Positions 8,940-18,134 are shown, counted from the first letter of the stretch. The stretch is DNA of 64,000 bases from Natronomonas aquatica (GCF_024449025.1 NZ_JAHLKM010000001.1:289267-353266); one strand, 5' to 3'. The notes: generated by a model not told the origin, from the letters alone. Translations and numbers: made by a program.

Positions 8940-8996
8940 GCCCGCCCGTGGCGTCAATCCTCCCCGCGGCTCGCGCTTACCGGACACTGTTGCTGG

Positions 8997-9338
8997 TTAC
9001 TCGTCCGGCAAAGCGAGACGCCGGCGACGGACGGGGACGTGGACGCTCCCGGGGTCGACCCCGAAGAACCGTCCCGCCTCGGGGTCGACCACGCGGCCGA
9101 GCGTCAGCCAATCGGTGACGCCGCTCTCGCCACACTCGATACACTGGCCGGCGATCCGTCCCTCGATGTTCGGGTAGTCGACGCCGATATCGACGAACCC
9201 CTCCGCGAGGAAATCCGCCATCTCACACGAGCAAAAGTCGTGGCGGGCGAGCCACCAGAGGTCGGAAACGTTGATCTGACGGGTGTCGTTGACGCTCAGC
9301 CACGCCCCGTCGTCGAGTTGGTGTACCGAGGTCGGCAT
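8997..9338 (-). CDS. Uncharacterised cysteine-rich haloarchaeal protein
   Basis: A 113-residue protein I do not recognise. It begins MPTSVHQLDDGAWLSVNDTR, has a tryptophan pair (LWWLARHDFCSCEM) and four cysteines in two pairs: CSC at about residues 36-38 and CIEC at about 83-86. The pairs could bind zinc or an iron-sulfur cluster. The open frame extends far upstream, but the ATG at 9338 gives the first stretch of good haloarchaeal composition. It sits just upstream of nirA on the same strand, 86 bases before the reductase start, so a link to assimilation is possible. Confidence 0.7.
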   Translation of the reverse strand: MPTSVHQLDDGAWLSVNDTRQINVSDLWWLARHDFCSCEMADFLAEGFVDIGVDYPNIEGRIAGQCIECGESGVTDWLTLGRVVDPEAGRFFGVDPGSVHVPVRRRRLALPDE

Positions 9339-9564
9339 ACCGGAGGATACACGCCCGGTACCGGTAAGGCCGTTGCCACCGACATCGATTACCGAGTGTC
9401 GGGCAGTCCGGCGACGGAACGTTTCGGGAAAACCGGATGACAGCGCCGGGATCGGAGATTCAGGCCCGTCAAAGGTAGAGGCAACAGGATCCGGGATCCG
9501 GGAGTCCGGGTAGCGTTTACGGGTGCAGCGTGTATTAAGAACGTCTGTATCGTACAAAGCAGTG

Positions 9565-9648
9565 ATGACAGACCGACCGCGGGAGACGACACGGCAACAC
9601 ACCTCCGCCGACGTCGCCCCCGAGCTGTACGAGGAGGATTCACGATGA
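9565..9648 (+). CDS. Tiny 27-residue protein, start-coupled to the next gene
   Basis: The reading frame encodes 27 residues, beginning MTDRPRETTRQHTSADV and ending YEEDSR. Its TGA overlaps the next ATG (ATGA), an arrangement typical of real haloarchaeal gene pairs. A TATA-like GTATTAAG at 9529-9536 lies about 30 bases before its ATG. No function can be given; it might act as a leader peptide for the following cysteine-containing gene. Confidence 0.5.
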   Translation: MTDRPRETTRQHTSADVAPELYEEDSR

Positions 9649-9770
9649 CGGGGCGACTTGACGAGACTGACGAGGACTCGGTCGATAAAAGCCACCTCGA
9701 GGACATCGAGGACGGCTGTGGCTGTGCGGAAATCTGGGAACACCTCTCCGACGAGCGTGACGAGGGGTAG
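9645..9770 (+). CDS. Tiny 41-residue acidic protein with a CGC motif
   Basis: Encodes 41 residues with a central GCGCAEIWEHLSDE segment (cysteines 25 and 27) in a very acidic context. The motif and coupling to the upstream mini-gene suggest a genuine conserved small protein, perhaps a metal-binding micro-protein. It is divergent from the CxC/CxxC protein and nirA. Function unknown. Confidence 0.6.
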   Translation: MTGRLDETDEDSVDKSHLEDIEDGCGCAEIWEHLSDERDEG

Positions 9771-9824
9771 GTCGTTTTCACCGGGGCGGGATGTTTTTGA
9801 GGCTCGTCGTCGTACGCGGTTCCA

Positions 9825-10478
9825 ATGAGCGACCAGCCGGGGCGCGAGCCGCCGACCGACCGGAAGTCACCGGTCGGGGAGCCGGTCATCCGCCGCGATC
9901 CGCGGATCGCCGGCGAGGGGGCCGTGCGGTTCGATCCGGACGACCCCGAGAGCCTCGCGGAGGCGGCCGACACCGTCGGCCGGTTCGCCGAAAACACCGC
10001 CGGCGGCGAGGACAACGTCTACATGCTCCGGGGCGCGGCGGCCTGTGCCGCCCTCGTCCGGGGGACCGGCTCCTACAAGGTCGCGGCCGAACGCGCCGAC
10101 GGCGACGCGACGGTCTCGTTTATCCGGAAGTGGGCCCGCGTCCACGATCTGCCGCGGTCGATCCGCAGACACGTCGCGCTGGGCGAGATCGCGCCGACCG
10201 CGGCAAAGCACATCGCCCGCGTCTCCGGAGAGTCACGCTTTCTGCTTGCGTGGGCGGCGCTCGATCACGATCTGACGGTCCGGGAGATCCGGTCGATTGC
10301 CTCCCTGGTCAACGAGGGAAGAAGCGTCGAGGCGGCGCTGGCCGCCGAAGGGATCGACCTCGGGCGCCTGTCGGTGTCGTTGCCGCCGGCGACGTACCGA
10401 GAGTTGCGCCGCCGTGCCGCCCTCGAGGGGACCGATCCCGGCGAGATCATCGACCGCGCGCTCGGCGAGTACCTCTAA
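9825..10478 (+). CDS. Haloarchaeal HTH protein with ParB/KorB-like helical domain
   Basis: A 217-residue soluble protein. Residues about 85-165 (SYKVAAERADGDATVSF then DLPRSIRRHVALGEIAPTAA and LTVREIRSIASLV) look like the helix-turn-helix region found after the ParB nuclease domain, without that domain. The C-terminus (LPPATYRELRRRAALEGTDP, EIIDRALGEYL) resembles a ribbon-helix-helix-like segment. It is likely a DNA-binding protein, but the target is unknown. It is the last gene before the tRNA-Lys and probably has its own promoter. Confidence 0.75.
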   Translation: MSDQPGREPPTDRKSPVGEPVIRRDPRIAGEGAVRFDPDDPESLAEAADTVGRFAENTAGGEDNVYMLRGAAACAALVRGTGSYKVAAERADGDATVSFIRKWARVHDLPRSIRRHVALGEIAPTAAKHIARVSGESRFLLAWAALDHDLTVREIRSIASLVNEGRSVEAALAAEGIDLGRLSVSLPPATYRELRRRAALEGTDPGEIIDRALGEYL

Positions 10479-10486
10479 CCGAAAGA

Positions 10487-10495
10487 GTTTATCGC
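10487..10495 (+). promoter_or_regulatory. TATA box of tRNA-Lys
   Basis: AGTTTATCG lies 25-33 bases before the tRNA 5' end at 10520. Confidence 0.5.
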
Positions 10496-10519
10496 GGGCC
10501 ACGGCAATAACTGTACTGT

Positions 10520-10593
<74 letters not shown>

Positions 10594-10887
10594 TATCTGT
10601 CCTGAACACCTAACGAACGGTGCCGAGCGACAGCGAGGCCCGCTCGGGTTCCCGTGAGGGACGGAACGGCTCGGGGGATTGAACCCTGCAGGTCGCAGCG
10701 ATCGAGCGAAGCGAGATCGACCACCCTGCTCCGGTTCAACTCCCTCTCGGCCCGTGCAGGGAGACGGTGAGCGGAGCGACCCGTCGATCGAACCCGTGAG
10801 TGTAACGAACGGCGACCGGCGGAACCCCGGGTGAGGAACCGCCCCGGTAAACAATAATTTAAGTCGGCTCCGCTCCCGTGGTTTCCC
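10594..10887. other. Gene-free stretch holding an integration-like scar and short palindromic repeats
   Basis: No convincing gene is present. It contains the second copy of the tRNA-Lys 3' end and several units of the form GAGCGNAGCGA: near 10623 (GAGCGACAGCGAG), 10713 (GAGCGAAGCGAG), 10769 (GAGCGGAGCGAC) and the decayed GAGTGTAACGAAC at 10798. The end of the stretch holds the TATA box ATAATTTAAG (10854-10863) of the gene at 10888. Confidence 0.6.
10733..10755 (+). repeat. Copy 2 of the 23-bp tRNA-Lys 3'-end repeat (candidate att scar)
   Basis: Identical over 23 bases to 10572-10594, 161 bases downstream in the same orientation. No intact element, integrase or tRNA body lies between the copies. 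Confidence 0.75.
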
Positions 10888-11466
10888 ATGGACTACGACC
10901 TCGCTATCGAGAACGCACCGGAGACGATCCCGGGCGGAACCGGAATTCTCCTCATCCACCCCAGCACGGGGGAGACCGACCGCATCGATACCGACTTTCT
11001 GAAGACCGACACCGATCGGATCCTCGTCATCTCGACGCGGACGACCGCCCGCGAGGTCCAACAGAAACTGGAGTACTACGACGTCGACGAGACCAAAGCC
11101 GACATCCTCGATACGCTGTCGGTCGAGCGAGGCTACTCGCGGCGCTCCTCGGAACACGTCCACTACGTCTCCGCGCCCGACGATCTCGAGGGGATCACGG
11201 AGACGACGCGGGAGTTCCTCTCCGAACACGACGGCAAACGGCGGATCAGCCTCGATTCGGTGACCGAACTGGCGTATTACGCCGACGAGGAACGGGCGCT
11301 GGAGACGGTTGGGAAGCTGCTGGAGCTGCTCGAAGAATACGACGCCGTCGGGCTCTTTCACCTCTCGGAGGAGGTCCACGACGAGGCCGACGTCGAGGCG
11401 TTCAAGGAGCTCTTCGCCGGGATCGTCTATCTCGATCCGGACGGGAACGTCGAGACGGAGTTCTGA
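10888..11466 (+). CDS. KaiC/RecA-like protein with degenerate P-loop
   Basis: A 192-residue protein with the layout of haloarchaeal KaiC-like regulators. After GGTGILLI comes HPSTGETD where a Walker A motif would be, but the conserved GK(T/S) is absent. Strand-like segments RILVISTRTTA and ISLDSVTELAYY follow in the positions of the Walker B region. It probably no longer hydrolyses ATP and may be a signalling or partner subunit. A TATA box at 10854-10863 fits the ATG at 10888. It is a single gene facing korB. Confidence 0.6.
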   Translation: MDYDLAIENAPETIPGGTGILLIHPSTGETDRIDTDFLKTDTDRILVISTRTTAREVQQKLEYYDVDETKADILDTLSVERGYSRRSSEHVHYVSAPDDLEGITETTREFLSEHDGKRRISLDSVTELAYYADEERALETVGKLLELLEEYDAVGLFHLSEEVHDEADVEAFKELFAGIVYLDPDGNVETEF

Positions 11467-11502
11467 TCGGGACGGAAAGAACAGCGGAAACCCCGGGGGA
11501 GA

Positions 11503-12372
11503 TCAGTAGAACTCGCGGACGAGATCCATCGCGTCCTCGGGCGCACCCTCGGGGATCTCCGTCATGGGCGCCTCGACGCCCTCGCGTTTCTCGTAGCCGA
11601 CGGAGGATTCGTTCTGATAGATGACACCCTGATACTCCTTGTTGCGATCGAGGATGAGTTCCTTGGCCGCGTCGTAGTCGGTGCGGTCGTGCTCGAAGTC
11701 CTCGTCGCCGACGTCGACGATCGTATCGCGGAAGTAATCGTAGGTGTCGACGTCGTTGAACGTCACACACGGCGAGTAGACGTTCACGAAGCCGAAGCCG
11801 TCGTGCTCGATGGCCTCCTGGACGATCTCGGCGTGTCGCTGTGAGTCCGAGGAGAACGACTGAGCGATGAACGTACCGCCGGACGCGAGCGCCAGCGCGA
11901 GGGGGTTGATCGGCTGCTGGTTGGTGCCGTCCGGCGAGGTCGAGGTCTCGAAGTCCTCACGGGAGGTCGGGGAGAACTGCCCCTTCGTCAGCCCGTAGAT
12001 CCGGTTGTCCATGACGATATACGTCATGTCGACGTTCCGACGGACCGCGTGGACGAAGTGGCCGGCCCCGATCGAGTAGCCGTCGCCGTCGCCGCCGGCG
12101 ACCATCACTTCGAGTTCGGGGTTGGCTATCTTCACGCCCGTCCCGACCGGCAGCGCGCGGCCGTGGACGCCGTGTAACGCGTAGCTGTGCATGTACGTGC
12201 CGATCTTGCCGGAACAGCCGATCCCGGCGACGACGAACGTGTTGTCGGGGTCGTTGCCGGTGTTTGCAAGCGCCTTCATCATGCCGTTCATCGTCCCGAA
12301 GTCGCCGCAACCGGGACACCACGTCGGCTGTTTGTCGGATTTGAAGTCGATAAATCGGGTGTCTGAACTCAT
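11503..12372 (-). CDS. korB: 2-oxoacid:ferredoxin oxidoreductase, beta subunit (probably 2-oxoglutarate)
   Basis: A 289-residue thiamine diphosphate subunit. It shows WCPGCGDFG near residues 18-26 (cluster/TPP contact) and the TPP-Mg motif GDGDGYSIGAGHF ending with NRIYGLTKGQFSPTS. The complex oxidatively decarboxylates a 2-oxoacid to acyl-CoA and passes electrons to ferredoxin. The lengths of the two subunits match haloarchaeal KorAB rather than the longer PorAB pair, so 2-oxoglutarate is the likely substrate. Its ATG overlaps the korA stop by four bases. Confidence 0.9.
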   Translation of the reverse strand: MSSDTRFIDFKSDKQPTWCPGCGDFGTMNGMMKALANTGNDPDNTFVVAGIGCSGKIGTYMHSYALHGVHGRALPVGTGVKIANPELEVMVAGGDGDGYSIGAGHFVHAVRRNVDMTYIVMDNRIYGLTKGQFSPTSREDFETSTSPDGTNQQPINPLALALASGGTFIAQSFSSDSQRHAEIVQEAIEHDGFGFVNVYSPCVTFNDVDTYDYFRDTIVDVGDEDFEHDRTDYDAAKELILDRNKEYQGVIYQNESSVGYEKREGVEAPMTEIPEGAPEDAMDLVREFY

Positions 12373-14138
12373 TGTCGGGCCTCCATCTCCGCCGGTTCGC
12401 CGAGCGCCGCGTTGACCTCCTCGGCGAGTTCGTCCGCCTTGAACCGGACGCCGTTGTACTTGTTGATGCGTTTCACGCGGGTCAAAGCGTCGTGTTCGAC
12501 GAGATCGGCGAACTGCCCCGTCGCGTTACACTCGACGACGATGGTCTCCTCGGCCGCCTCGATCTCCTCCGTGAGATCCGGCCGGGGGAAGATGTACGGA
12601 ACCGAGATGAACCGGACGTCGATATCCTTCTCCGCCAGAATGGTCATCGCCTCCCGCATCGCACCCTCGTTGGAGCCCCACGAGACGACGAGCGTGTCGG
12701 CCTCGGCGTCGCCGAACTCCCGGTAGTCCCAGTCTTCCTGCTCTCGTGCGGTCTCGACTTTCCGTTCGCGTTTGTCCACCTGTTCGACCCGCATCTCCGT
12801 GTCCTCCGTTCGTCGGCCCAACTCGTCGTGTTCGAGGCCGGTCGACATGTGGGCACCGCCCTCCGTGCCGGGGAGCGACCGGGGGCTGACCCCGTCGTCG
12901 GTGACGGCGTGGGGCTTGAACTGCCCCTTCTCGTTTTGCCACTCATCGATGTCGGACTCGTCGACGACCTTTCCGCGGTCGATCTCGACCGAATCCATGT
13001 CGAACTCTTCGGGGGAGAACGTCTGTTCGGTGACCGCCAGGGCGAGATCTCCGGTGAGATACACCGGGATCTGGTACTTCTCGGCGAGGTTGAACGCCTC
13101 GATCGTCCTGTGGAAACACTCGGCGATGGTCGTCGGCGCCAGAACGAACCGGGGGATCTCGCCGTGACCGCCGTAGAGCATCCCTTCGAGGTCGCCCTGC
13201 TCCTGTTTGGTCGGCATTCCGGTCGAGGGCCCCGAGCGCATGACGTTACAGATCACCAGTGGCGTCTCGGAGGTGGCGACGAGGCCGAACGTCTCCGTCA
13301 TCAGGTCGATCCCCGGACCCGAGGTAGCCGTCATCGATCTCGCGCCCGCCCGGGCGGCGCCCAGCGCCATGTTGATCGCCGAGAGTTCGTCCTCGGCCTG
13401 GACGACGATCCCACCGTAGTTTTCGATCCGCCCTTTCAGATACTCCATTACGTCCGTTGCGGGCGTGATGGGGTAGCCGGCGTAGAACCGACAGCCGGCG
13501 ACCAGGGCGCCCATCCCGATCGCCTCGTCGCCGTTCAGGAGGACGTAGTCGTTGTCCGTCGTCTCCAGTTCGTAGGACGTCGTGAGATCGTACTCTTCCT
13601 CGACGTGCTCGGCACCGAGTCGGGCCGCCGTCTTGTTGTTCTCGACGATCGCTTCGCCTTTGTCCCCGAACCGCTTTTCGAGCGACTCGTCGAGGTACTC
13701 GATTTTGAACCCGGACACGGAACACGCCGCCCCGAGCGCAACGATGTTCCGCATGATCGCTCCGCCGGCGTCCTCGGCCAGCCGTTTCAGCGGAACGTCG
13801 AGGCCAGTCATCTCACCGGGGGCTTCGAAGTCGGACATCATCGATCGCTCGCCGTCGTAGATGATGATGGAGTCCTCGTGGAGTTCATCGAGGTTCTCAT
13901 CGACGGTCCGCTGGGTGAGCGCGATCAGGATATCGAGTCTATCGACGACGCTCTCGACGCGGTCGACCGACGTCCGTACCTTGTAGGCGGTGTACCCGCC
14001 ACGGATCCGCGACGCGAAGTCCTTCGAGGTAAAGACGTGACGCCCCGCACGGGAGAGCGCCTGGGCGAAGATCTTCCCGGTTGAGTCGATCCCGTCGCCG
14101 GCTTCCCCGCCGACGGCCCAGTTTAGGTCCTCTGGCAT
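12369..14138 (-). CDS. korA: 2-oxoacid:ferredoxin oxidoreductase, alpha subunit (gamma-alpha fusion)
   Basis: A 589-residue subunit. Residues 1 to about 180 form the fused gamma domain (AVGGEAGDGIDSTGKIFAQAL). From about 195 the pyrimidine-binding alpha domain follows (AGYPITPATDVMEYL, ATSGPGIDLMTETFGLV). The C-terminal third contains the transketolase-C-like domain (VSWGSNEGAMREA). Transcribed first, then korB. With the citrate synthase at the window end this fits a ferredoxin-linked TCA cycle, as known for haloarchaea. Confidence 0.92.
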   Translation of the reverse strand: MPEDLNWAVGGEAGDGIDSTGKIFAQALSRAGRHVFTSKDFASRIRGGYTAYKVRTSVDRVESVVDRLDILIALTQRTVDENLDELHEDSIIIYDGERSMMSDFEAPGEMTGLDVPLKRLAEDAGGAIMRNIVALGAACSVSGFKIEYLDESLEKRFGDKGEAIVENNKTAARLGAEHVEEEYDLTTSYELETTDNDYVLLNGDEAIGMGALVAGCRFYAGYPITPATDVMEYLKGRIENYGGIVVQAEDELSAINMALGAARAGARSMTATSGPGIDLMTETFGLVATSETPLVICNVMRSGPSTGMPTKQEQGDLEGMLYGGHGEIPRFVLAPTTIAECFHRTIEAFNLAEKYQIPVYLTGDLALAVTEQTFSPEEFDMDSVEIDRGKVVDESDIDEWQNEKGQFKPHAVTDDGVSPRSLPGTEGGAHMSTGLEHDELGRRTEDTEMRVEQVDKRERKVETAREQEDWDYREFGDAEADTLVVSWGSNEGAMREAMTILAEKDIDVRFISVPYIFPRPDLTEEIEAAEETIVVECNATGQFADLVEHDALTRVKRINKYNGVRFKADELAEEVNAALGEPAEMEARQ

Positions 14139-14300
14139 GCTACATCGGGATTCTACACGACGGACGTTAAGCCTTCTGAATACGACTATTGTGGTTCGCT
14201 ATCCACCGAATACGCGCCGAACGGGGGACTCCGATCGGGCGAGCGATGGACAGCCACCGCCTTCGAAAGCGCCTTGCCGCCGGAGCGGCCCATATCACGT

Positions 14301-14948
14301 ATGGATCCTTTCGAGACGACCGTAGCCGGAGTCCGCGAACTCGGGACGGACGCGGTCGCGATCGACGTCACGACGCCGGCGGCGTTCAGCGCGCGTCCGG
14401 GACAGTTCGTCAAGCTCTCGACGACGATCGGCGGCGAGACGGTCGGCCGTTTTTATACTATCTCCTCGCCCGATACGGACGATACGTTCGAACTCACCGT
14501 CAGTTACGATCCCGAGGAGGGGGGAGACTTCAGCGAATATCTGCTCTCGCTCGAGACCGGCGATCCGATCACGGTCACCGGCCCGTTCGGCGACAACTAC
14601 TACGAGGACGAATCGCGGGTCGTCGTGCTCGCCGGCGGTCCCGGGATTGGCCCCGCCGTCGCGATCGCCGAACGCGCGCTTGCCGACGGAGGGAACGCGG
14701 CGATCGTCTATCGCGACGACGAGCCCGTCCACGAGGACCGACTCGCGGCGCTCTCGGTCGCGGGGGCAGAGGTACTCGTCCTTACCGAATCGACGGCGCT
14801 TACTGACGCCGTGGGTGACGTCCTCACCGGTACGGCCGACGAGCAGGTGTTCGTGTACGGTTTCGCCGGCTTCCTCGAGGACGCCGAAGACGCACTCGAG
14901 GACGCAGGCGCCCCCATGGATGGATCAAAAGCCGAGAATTTCGGCTGA
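14301..14948 (+). CDS. Ferredoxin-NADP reductase-like flavin oxidoreductase
   Basis: A 215-residue FAD/NAD(P) reductase. The FAD domain carries RFYTISS (the RxYS motif) and the GDPITVTGPFGDNYY loop. The nucleotide domain carries VVVLAGGPGIGPAVAIAE and ends near VFVYGFAGFLEDAEDAL. No iron-sulfur or heme partner domain is fused. The ATG at 14301 starts directly at the fold; an upstream GTG-type extension (14274) adds only nine residues with no domain. It may pass electrons between ferredoxin and NAD(P)H, next to the ferredoxin-dependent korAB. Confidence 0.85.
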   Translation: MDPFETTVAGVRELGTDAVAIDVTTPAAFSARPGQFVKLSTTIGGETVGRFYTISSPDTDDTFELTVSYDPEEGGDFSEYLLSLETGDPITVTGPFGDNYYEDESRVVVLAGGPGIGPAVAIAERALADGGNAAIVYRDDEPVHEDRLAALSVAGAEVLVLTESTALTDAVGDVLTGTADEQVFVYGFAGFLEDAEDALEDAGAPMDGSKAENFG

Positions 14949-15008
14949 AGGCCGGACAGACGGTCCCCCGCCGGATCGCCCCGAACACTGCCGTCCGGCG
15001 GCATTTGG

Positions 15009-15018
15009 TTTATATAGG
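15009..15018 (+). promoter_or_regulatory. Strong TATA box without an intact downstream gene
   Basis: TTTATATAGG is one of the best TATA sequences in the window. At leaderless distance (21-30 bases) an ATG at 15039 opens a frame that stops at its third codon (ATG ACC TGA). Transcription from here would run toward, and antisense to, the epimerase gene. It may serve a small RNA or a dead gene. Confidence 0.4.
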
Positions 15019-15150
15019 ATGCCGGGACCAGCGGCCGTATGACCTGAGCGTTCGCCGCGATCCGCCGGGGCGGGAGTGTGGCATACGGATCGCGATCGGA
15101 AGCGTGCCGCCTGTTCGCCAGCTACACCGACAGTCGGGCGACCGCGCCTG

Positions 15151-15534
15151 TCAGTGTTCGACGAACTCGATCAGTACGCCGCCGGTGGATCCCGGATGCA
15201 GGAAGGCGACCTGATGGCCCCAGGCCCCCTGCCGTGGCTCCGAATCGATGAGTTCGACGCCGACCGCTTCGGCGGTCTCGAGCGCCCGGTTTATATCGTC
15301 CGTCTCGACGGCGACATGGTGGACCCCGTCGCCGTTCTCCTCGAGATAGCGTGCGACCGTTCCCTCACCCGTCGGCTCTAAGAGCTCGAAATAGCCGTTT
15401 TCGAGTTCGAGAAAGATGATCTTGAGTCCCTCGAACCGCTCCTCGTGGGCGATCGAACAGCCGAGCAGATCCTCATAGAGGAACGCGAGCCCCTCGGCGT
15501 CCTCGGTCGCGACGCCGACGTGATCGAAGCGCAT
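15151..15534 (-). CDS. mce: Methylmalonyl-CoA epimerase
   Basis: A 127-residue vicinal-oxygen-chelate protein. It interconverts (R)- and (S)-methylmalonyl-CoA. N-terminal H5 (FDHVGVATED), the middle GVHHVAVETDD and terminal VLIEFVEH supply the metal ligands in the usual two beta-alpha-beta-beta-beta modules. Length is normal. It follows the mutase gene by 77 bases on the same strand, so the two form a propionyl-CoA/methylmalonyl-CoA to succinyl-CoA unit. Confidence 0.92.
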   Translation of the reverse strand: MRFDHVGVATEDAEGLAFLYEDLLGCSIAHEERFEGLKIIFLELENGYFELLEPTGEGTVARYLEENGDGVHHVAVETDDINRALETAEAVGVELIDSEPRQGAWGHQVAFLHPGSTGGVLIEFVEH

Positions 15535-15611
15535 ATCGGCGGTTCGGGAGCCGCCATTAAAAACGCGCGGGAAAGGTGACGACAGAGAGAATCGAGACCA
15601 GTCCGGCTCTT

Positions 15612-17282
15612 TCAGCCGTTGTATTCGCCGAAAACGTCGCGCAGCGCGTTGCAGACCTCGCCGGTCGTCGCGTAGATCTTTACCGCGTCGACGATGTAGG
15701 GCATGACGTTTTGGTCGCTTTCGGCAGCGTCCTTCAGTGCCGCGAGAGCGGCGTCGACAGCCTCGCTATCTCTGTCTTCCCGGATCTCCTCGACCCGTTC
15801 GCGCTGCCGGCGCTGCTCCTCTTCGCTGACCTCCTCGATGTCCTCTTTGGGGTCTTCGTCGACCTCGTACTCGTTGACGCCGACGATGACTCGCTCACCG
15901 GTTTCGATCTCCCGCTGGCGCTCGAAGGCGACGTCCTGGATCTGCCGTTGGGCCCACTGGTCTTCGACCGCCTGCCGCATCCCGCCGCGTTCGTCGACCT
16001 CCTCGAGGAGTTCGAACGCCTCGCGTTCGAGCTCGTCGGTGAGGTGCTCGACGTAGTACGATCCCGCGAGCGGATCGATCGTATCGGCCGCGCCGGATTC
16101 GTGGGCGAGGATCTGCTGGGTTCGAAGCGCCGTCCGGACGGACTGTTCGGTCGGCAACGAGAGCGCCTCGTCCTTGCCGTTGGTGTGGAGGCTCTGGGTG
16201 CCGCCAAGTACCGCCGCCAGCGCCTGATAGGCCACCCTGACGACGTTGTTCTCGACCTGCTGGGCGGTCAGCGTCGAGCCGGCCGTCTGGGTGTGGAACT
16301 TCAGCTGTTTCGACGCGGGCTTTTCGGCGTCGAACCGGTCCTCCATGATCCGGTACCACATCCGACGGGCCGCCCGGAACTTCGCGACCTCCTCGAGGAT
16401 GTTGTTGTGGGCGTTGAAAAAGAAGGACAGCTGCGGCGCGAACTCGTCGACGTCGAGGCCGGCGTCGATCGCGGCTTCGACGTACTCGATGCCGTCGCCG
16501 AGCGTGAAGGCCAGCTCCTGTGCGGCCGTCGAGCCCGCCTCCCGAATGTGGTAACCCGAGATAGAGATCGTGTTGAAGCTCGGGACCTCCTCGGCACAGA
16601 ACTCGAAGATATCGGTGATGATCCGCATCGACGGCTCCGGCGGGAAGATGTAGGTGTTCCGCGCCATGTACTCTTTGAGGATGTCGTTTTGGATGGTGCC
16701 GCGCAACTCCTCGCGATCGACGCCCTGTTTGTCGCCGACGGCGATGTACATCGCCAGAAGAACCGACGCGGGCGCGTTGATAGTCATCGATGTCGACACT
16801 TCGTCCAGTGGGATCCCCTCGAAGACGGTCTCCATATCGTCCAGCGAGTCGATCGCGACGCCGCTTTTGCCGACCTCCCCCTCCGCCATCGGCGAATCCG
16901 AGTCGTACCCCATCTGGGTCGGGAGATCGAACGCCATCGAGAGACCGGTCTGGCCCTCGTCCAGCAGGTAGTTGAACCGCTCGTTCGTTTCGCTGGCCGT
17001 CCCCATCCCGGCGTACTGCCGCATCGTCCACATCCGGCCGCGGTACATCGTCGAGTAGACGCCGCGGGTGTACGGCGCCTCGCCCGGGTATCCGAGCTCC
17101 TCCCCGTAGTCGAGATCGGACACGTCGTCGGGGGTATATAACGGGTCGATTTCCTGTCCCCCGGTGTCGGTCGTGAACGCCTCTTTCCGCTCCCCAAAGC
17201 GATCGACGGTCGGACCGTAGGTCTCCTCGTCCCAGCGGTCGTATCCCTCCCGGATCGATTCGAGATCGTCGGGATCGAACAT
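15612..17282 (-). CDS. mcmA1: Methylmalonyl-CoA mutase, large catalytic subunit
   Basis: A 556-residue protein matching the substrate-binding TIM barrel of methylmalonyl-CoA mutase, with [20 protein letters not shown] and [20 protein letters not shown] near the N-terminus and [20 protein letters not shown] later. The B12-binding domain is absent, as expected for archaea where it is a separate small subunit; that gene is not in this window. The open frame continues upstream, but the ATG at 17282 ([14 protein letters not shown]) gives the family start. Converts methylmalonyl-CoA to succinyl-CoA. Confidence 0.93.
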   Translation of the reverse strand: MFDPDDLESIREGYDRWDEETYGPTVDRFGERKEAFTTDTGGQEIDPLYTPDDVSDLDYGEELGYPGEAPYTRGVYSTMYRGRMWTMRQYAGMGTASETNERFNYLLDEGQTGLSMAFDLPTQMGYDSDSPMAEGEVGKSGVAIDSLDDMETVFEGIPLDEVSTSMTINAPASVLLAMYIAVGDKQGVDREELRGTIQNDILKEYMARNTYIFPPEPSMRIITDIFEFCAEEVPSFNTISISGYHIREAGSTAAQELAFTLGDGIEYVEAAIDAGLDVDEFAPQLSFFFNAHNNILEEVAKFRAARRMWYRIMEDRFDAEKPASKQLKFHTQTAGSTLTAQQVENNVVRVAYQALAAVLGGTQSLHTNGKDEALSLPTEQSVRTALRTQQILAHESGAADTIDPLAGSYYVEHLTDELEREAFELLEEVDERGGMRQAVEDQWAQRQIQDVAFERQREIETGERVIVGVNEYEVDEDPKEDIEEVSEEEQRRQRERVEEIREDRDSEAVDAALAALKDAAESDQNVMPYIVDAVKIYATTGEVCNALRDVFGEYNG

Positions 17283-17340
17283 TACTGGTAGATTCGGACG
17301 CGTCGGCTTAAGGGTTGGCGAGACGGCCGAGGTCAGTCCG

Positions 17341-18066
17341 TCAGACCCCGTCGGCGCGCTCCGATTTCGCGTCTTTCGCCCCTTCGACCGTCTCCCTGAC
17401 GGCGTCGACCCCCTCGTCGTGGACCAGATCGCCCACGATGACGGTATCGGCGTGCCGGCCCATCTCGTAGGCAGCGTCGTAATCCCCGATACCGCCGCCG
17501 TAGAAGACGCGGGCCTCCTCGGCGGCGTCGGCCGCGGCCCGGACGATCTCGGTGTCGCCGAAGATTCCCGAATACTCGATGTAGACGATCCGCTGTCCGA
17601 ACATTCGTTCCGCGATCTCCGCGTAGGCGGCGACCTCGTCGGCGTCGATATCACAGTCGGCCTCGGTGTACCTCGCGACCGACGAGTCGGGATTGAGCAC
17701 GATATACGCCTCGGTGAACGTCGAGCCCCAGTCGATGTCGTCGTCGAGGCGGGCCCACTCCTTGTGAGCGCCGGTCATCCAGAACACGTCGCCGGCGTTG
17801 AGTACTACCGGAACCAGATAGCCGTCGAGCCCCTCGCGGTGGACGACCGCGCCGACGTTGGAGGGCTCGATGTAGACCGGGATATCGTACGCCGTCGTTG
17901 CCTCGACGACGCGAGCCATCTTCTCTTCGGTCATGCCGGTCGTCCCGCCGATCTCGAGCGCATCGGTTCCGGTCGCACAGACGTCCTGGAACGTCTCGCC
18001 CTCCACGAGCGTCTTGTCGGGATCGATCTTCACGATGTGGTCCCACTCTGCCCAGGGCGCGGTCAT
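17341..18066 (-). CDS. Phosphoglycerol geranylgeranyltransferase (GGGP synthase)
   Basis: A 241-residue (beta-alpha)8 enzyme making the first ether bond of archaeal membrane lipids: geranylgeranyl-PP plus glycerol-1-phosphate. Seen are [44 protein letters not shown] and the phosphate-binding VFYGGGIGD. The ATG at 18066 ([16 protein letters not shown]) is the family start; a longer frame exists upstream. It lies 68 bases after topA on the same strand, and the mutase follows after 58 bases, so the four genes could be one transcript. Confidence 0.92.
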   Translation of the reverse strand: MTAPWAEWDHIVKIDPDKTLVEGETFQDVCATGTDALEIGGTTGMTEEKMARVVEATTAYDIPVYIEPSNVGAVVHREGLDGYLVPVVLNAGDVFWMTGAHKEWARLDDDIDWGSTFTEAYIVLNPDSSVARYTEADCDIDADEVAAYAEIAERMFGQRIVYIEYSGIFGDTEIVRAAADAAEEARVFYGGGIGDYDAAYEMGRHADTVIVGDLVHDEGVDAVRETVEGAKDAKSERADGV

Positions 18067-18134
18067 ACACCGTCTGTGTCCGTGAGCGGCTAAAACCGCT
18101 TCGACATCCCCCGACTCGTCCGACTCGCTTCCGG

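Noticed and set aside
12372..14084. 570-residue plus-strand frame across korA
   Set aside because: Antisense shadow of korA; no domain is recognisable.
15576..17141. 521-residue plus-strand frame across the methylmalonyl-CoA mutase gene
   Set aside because: Antisense shadow; the minus-strand gene has full family features.
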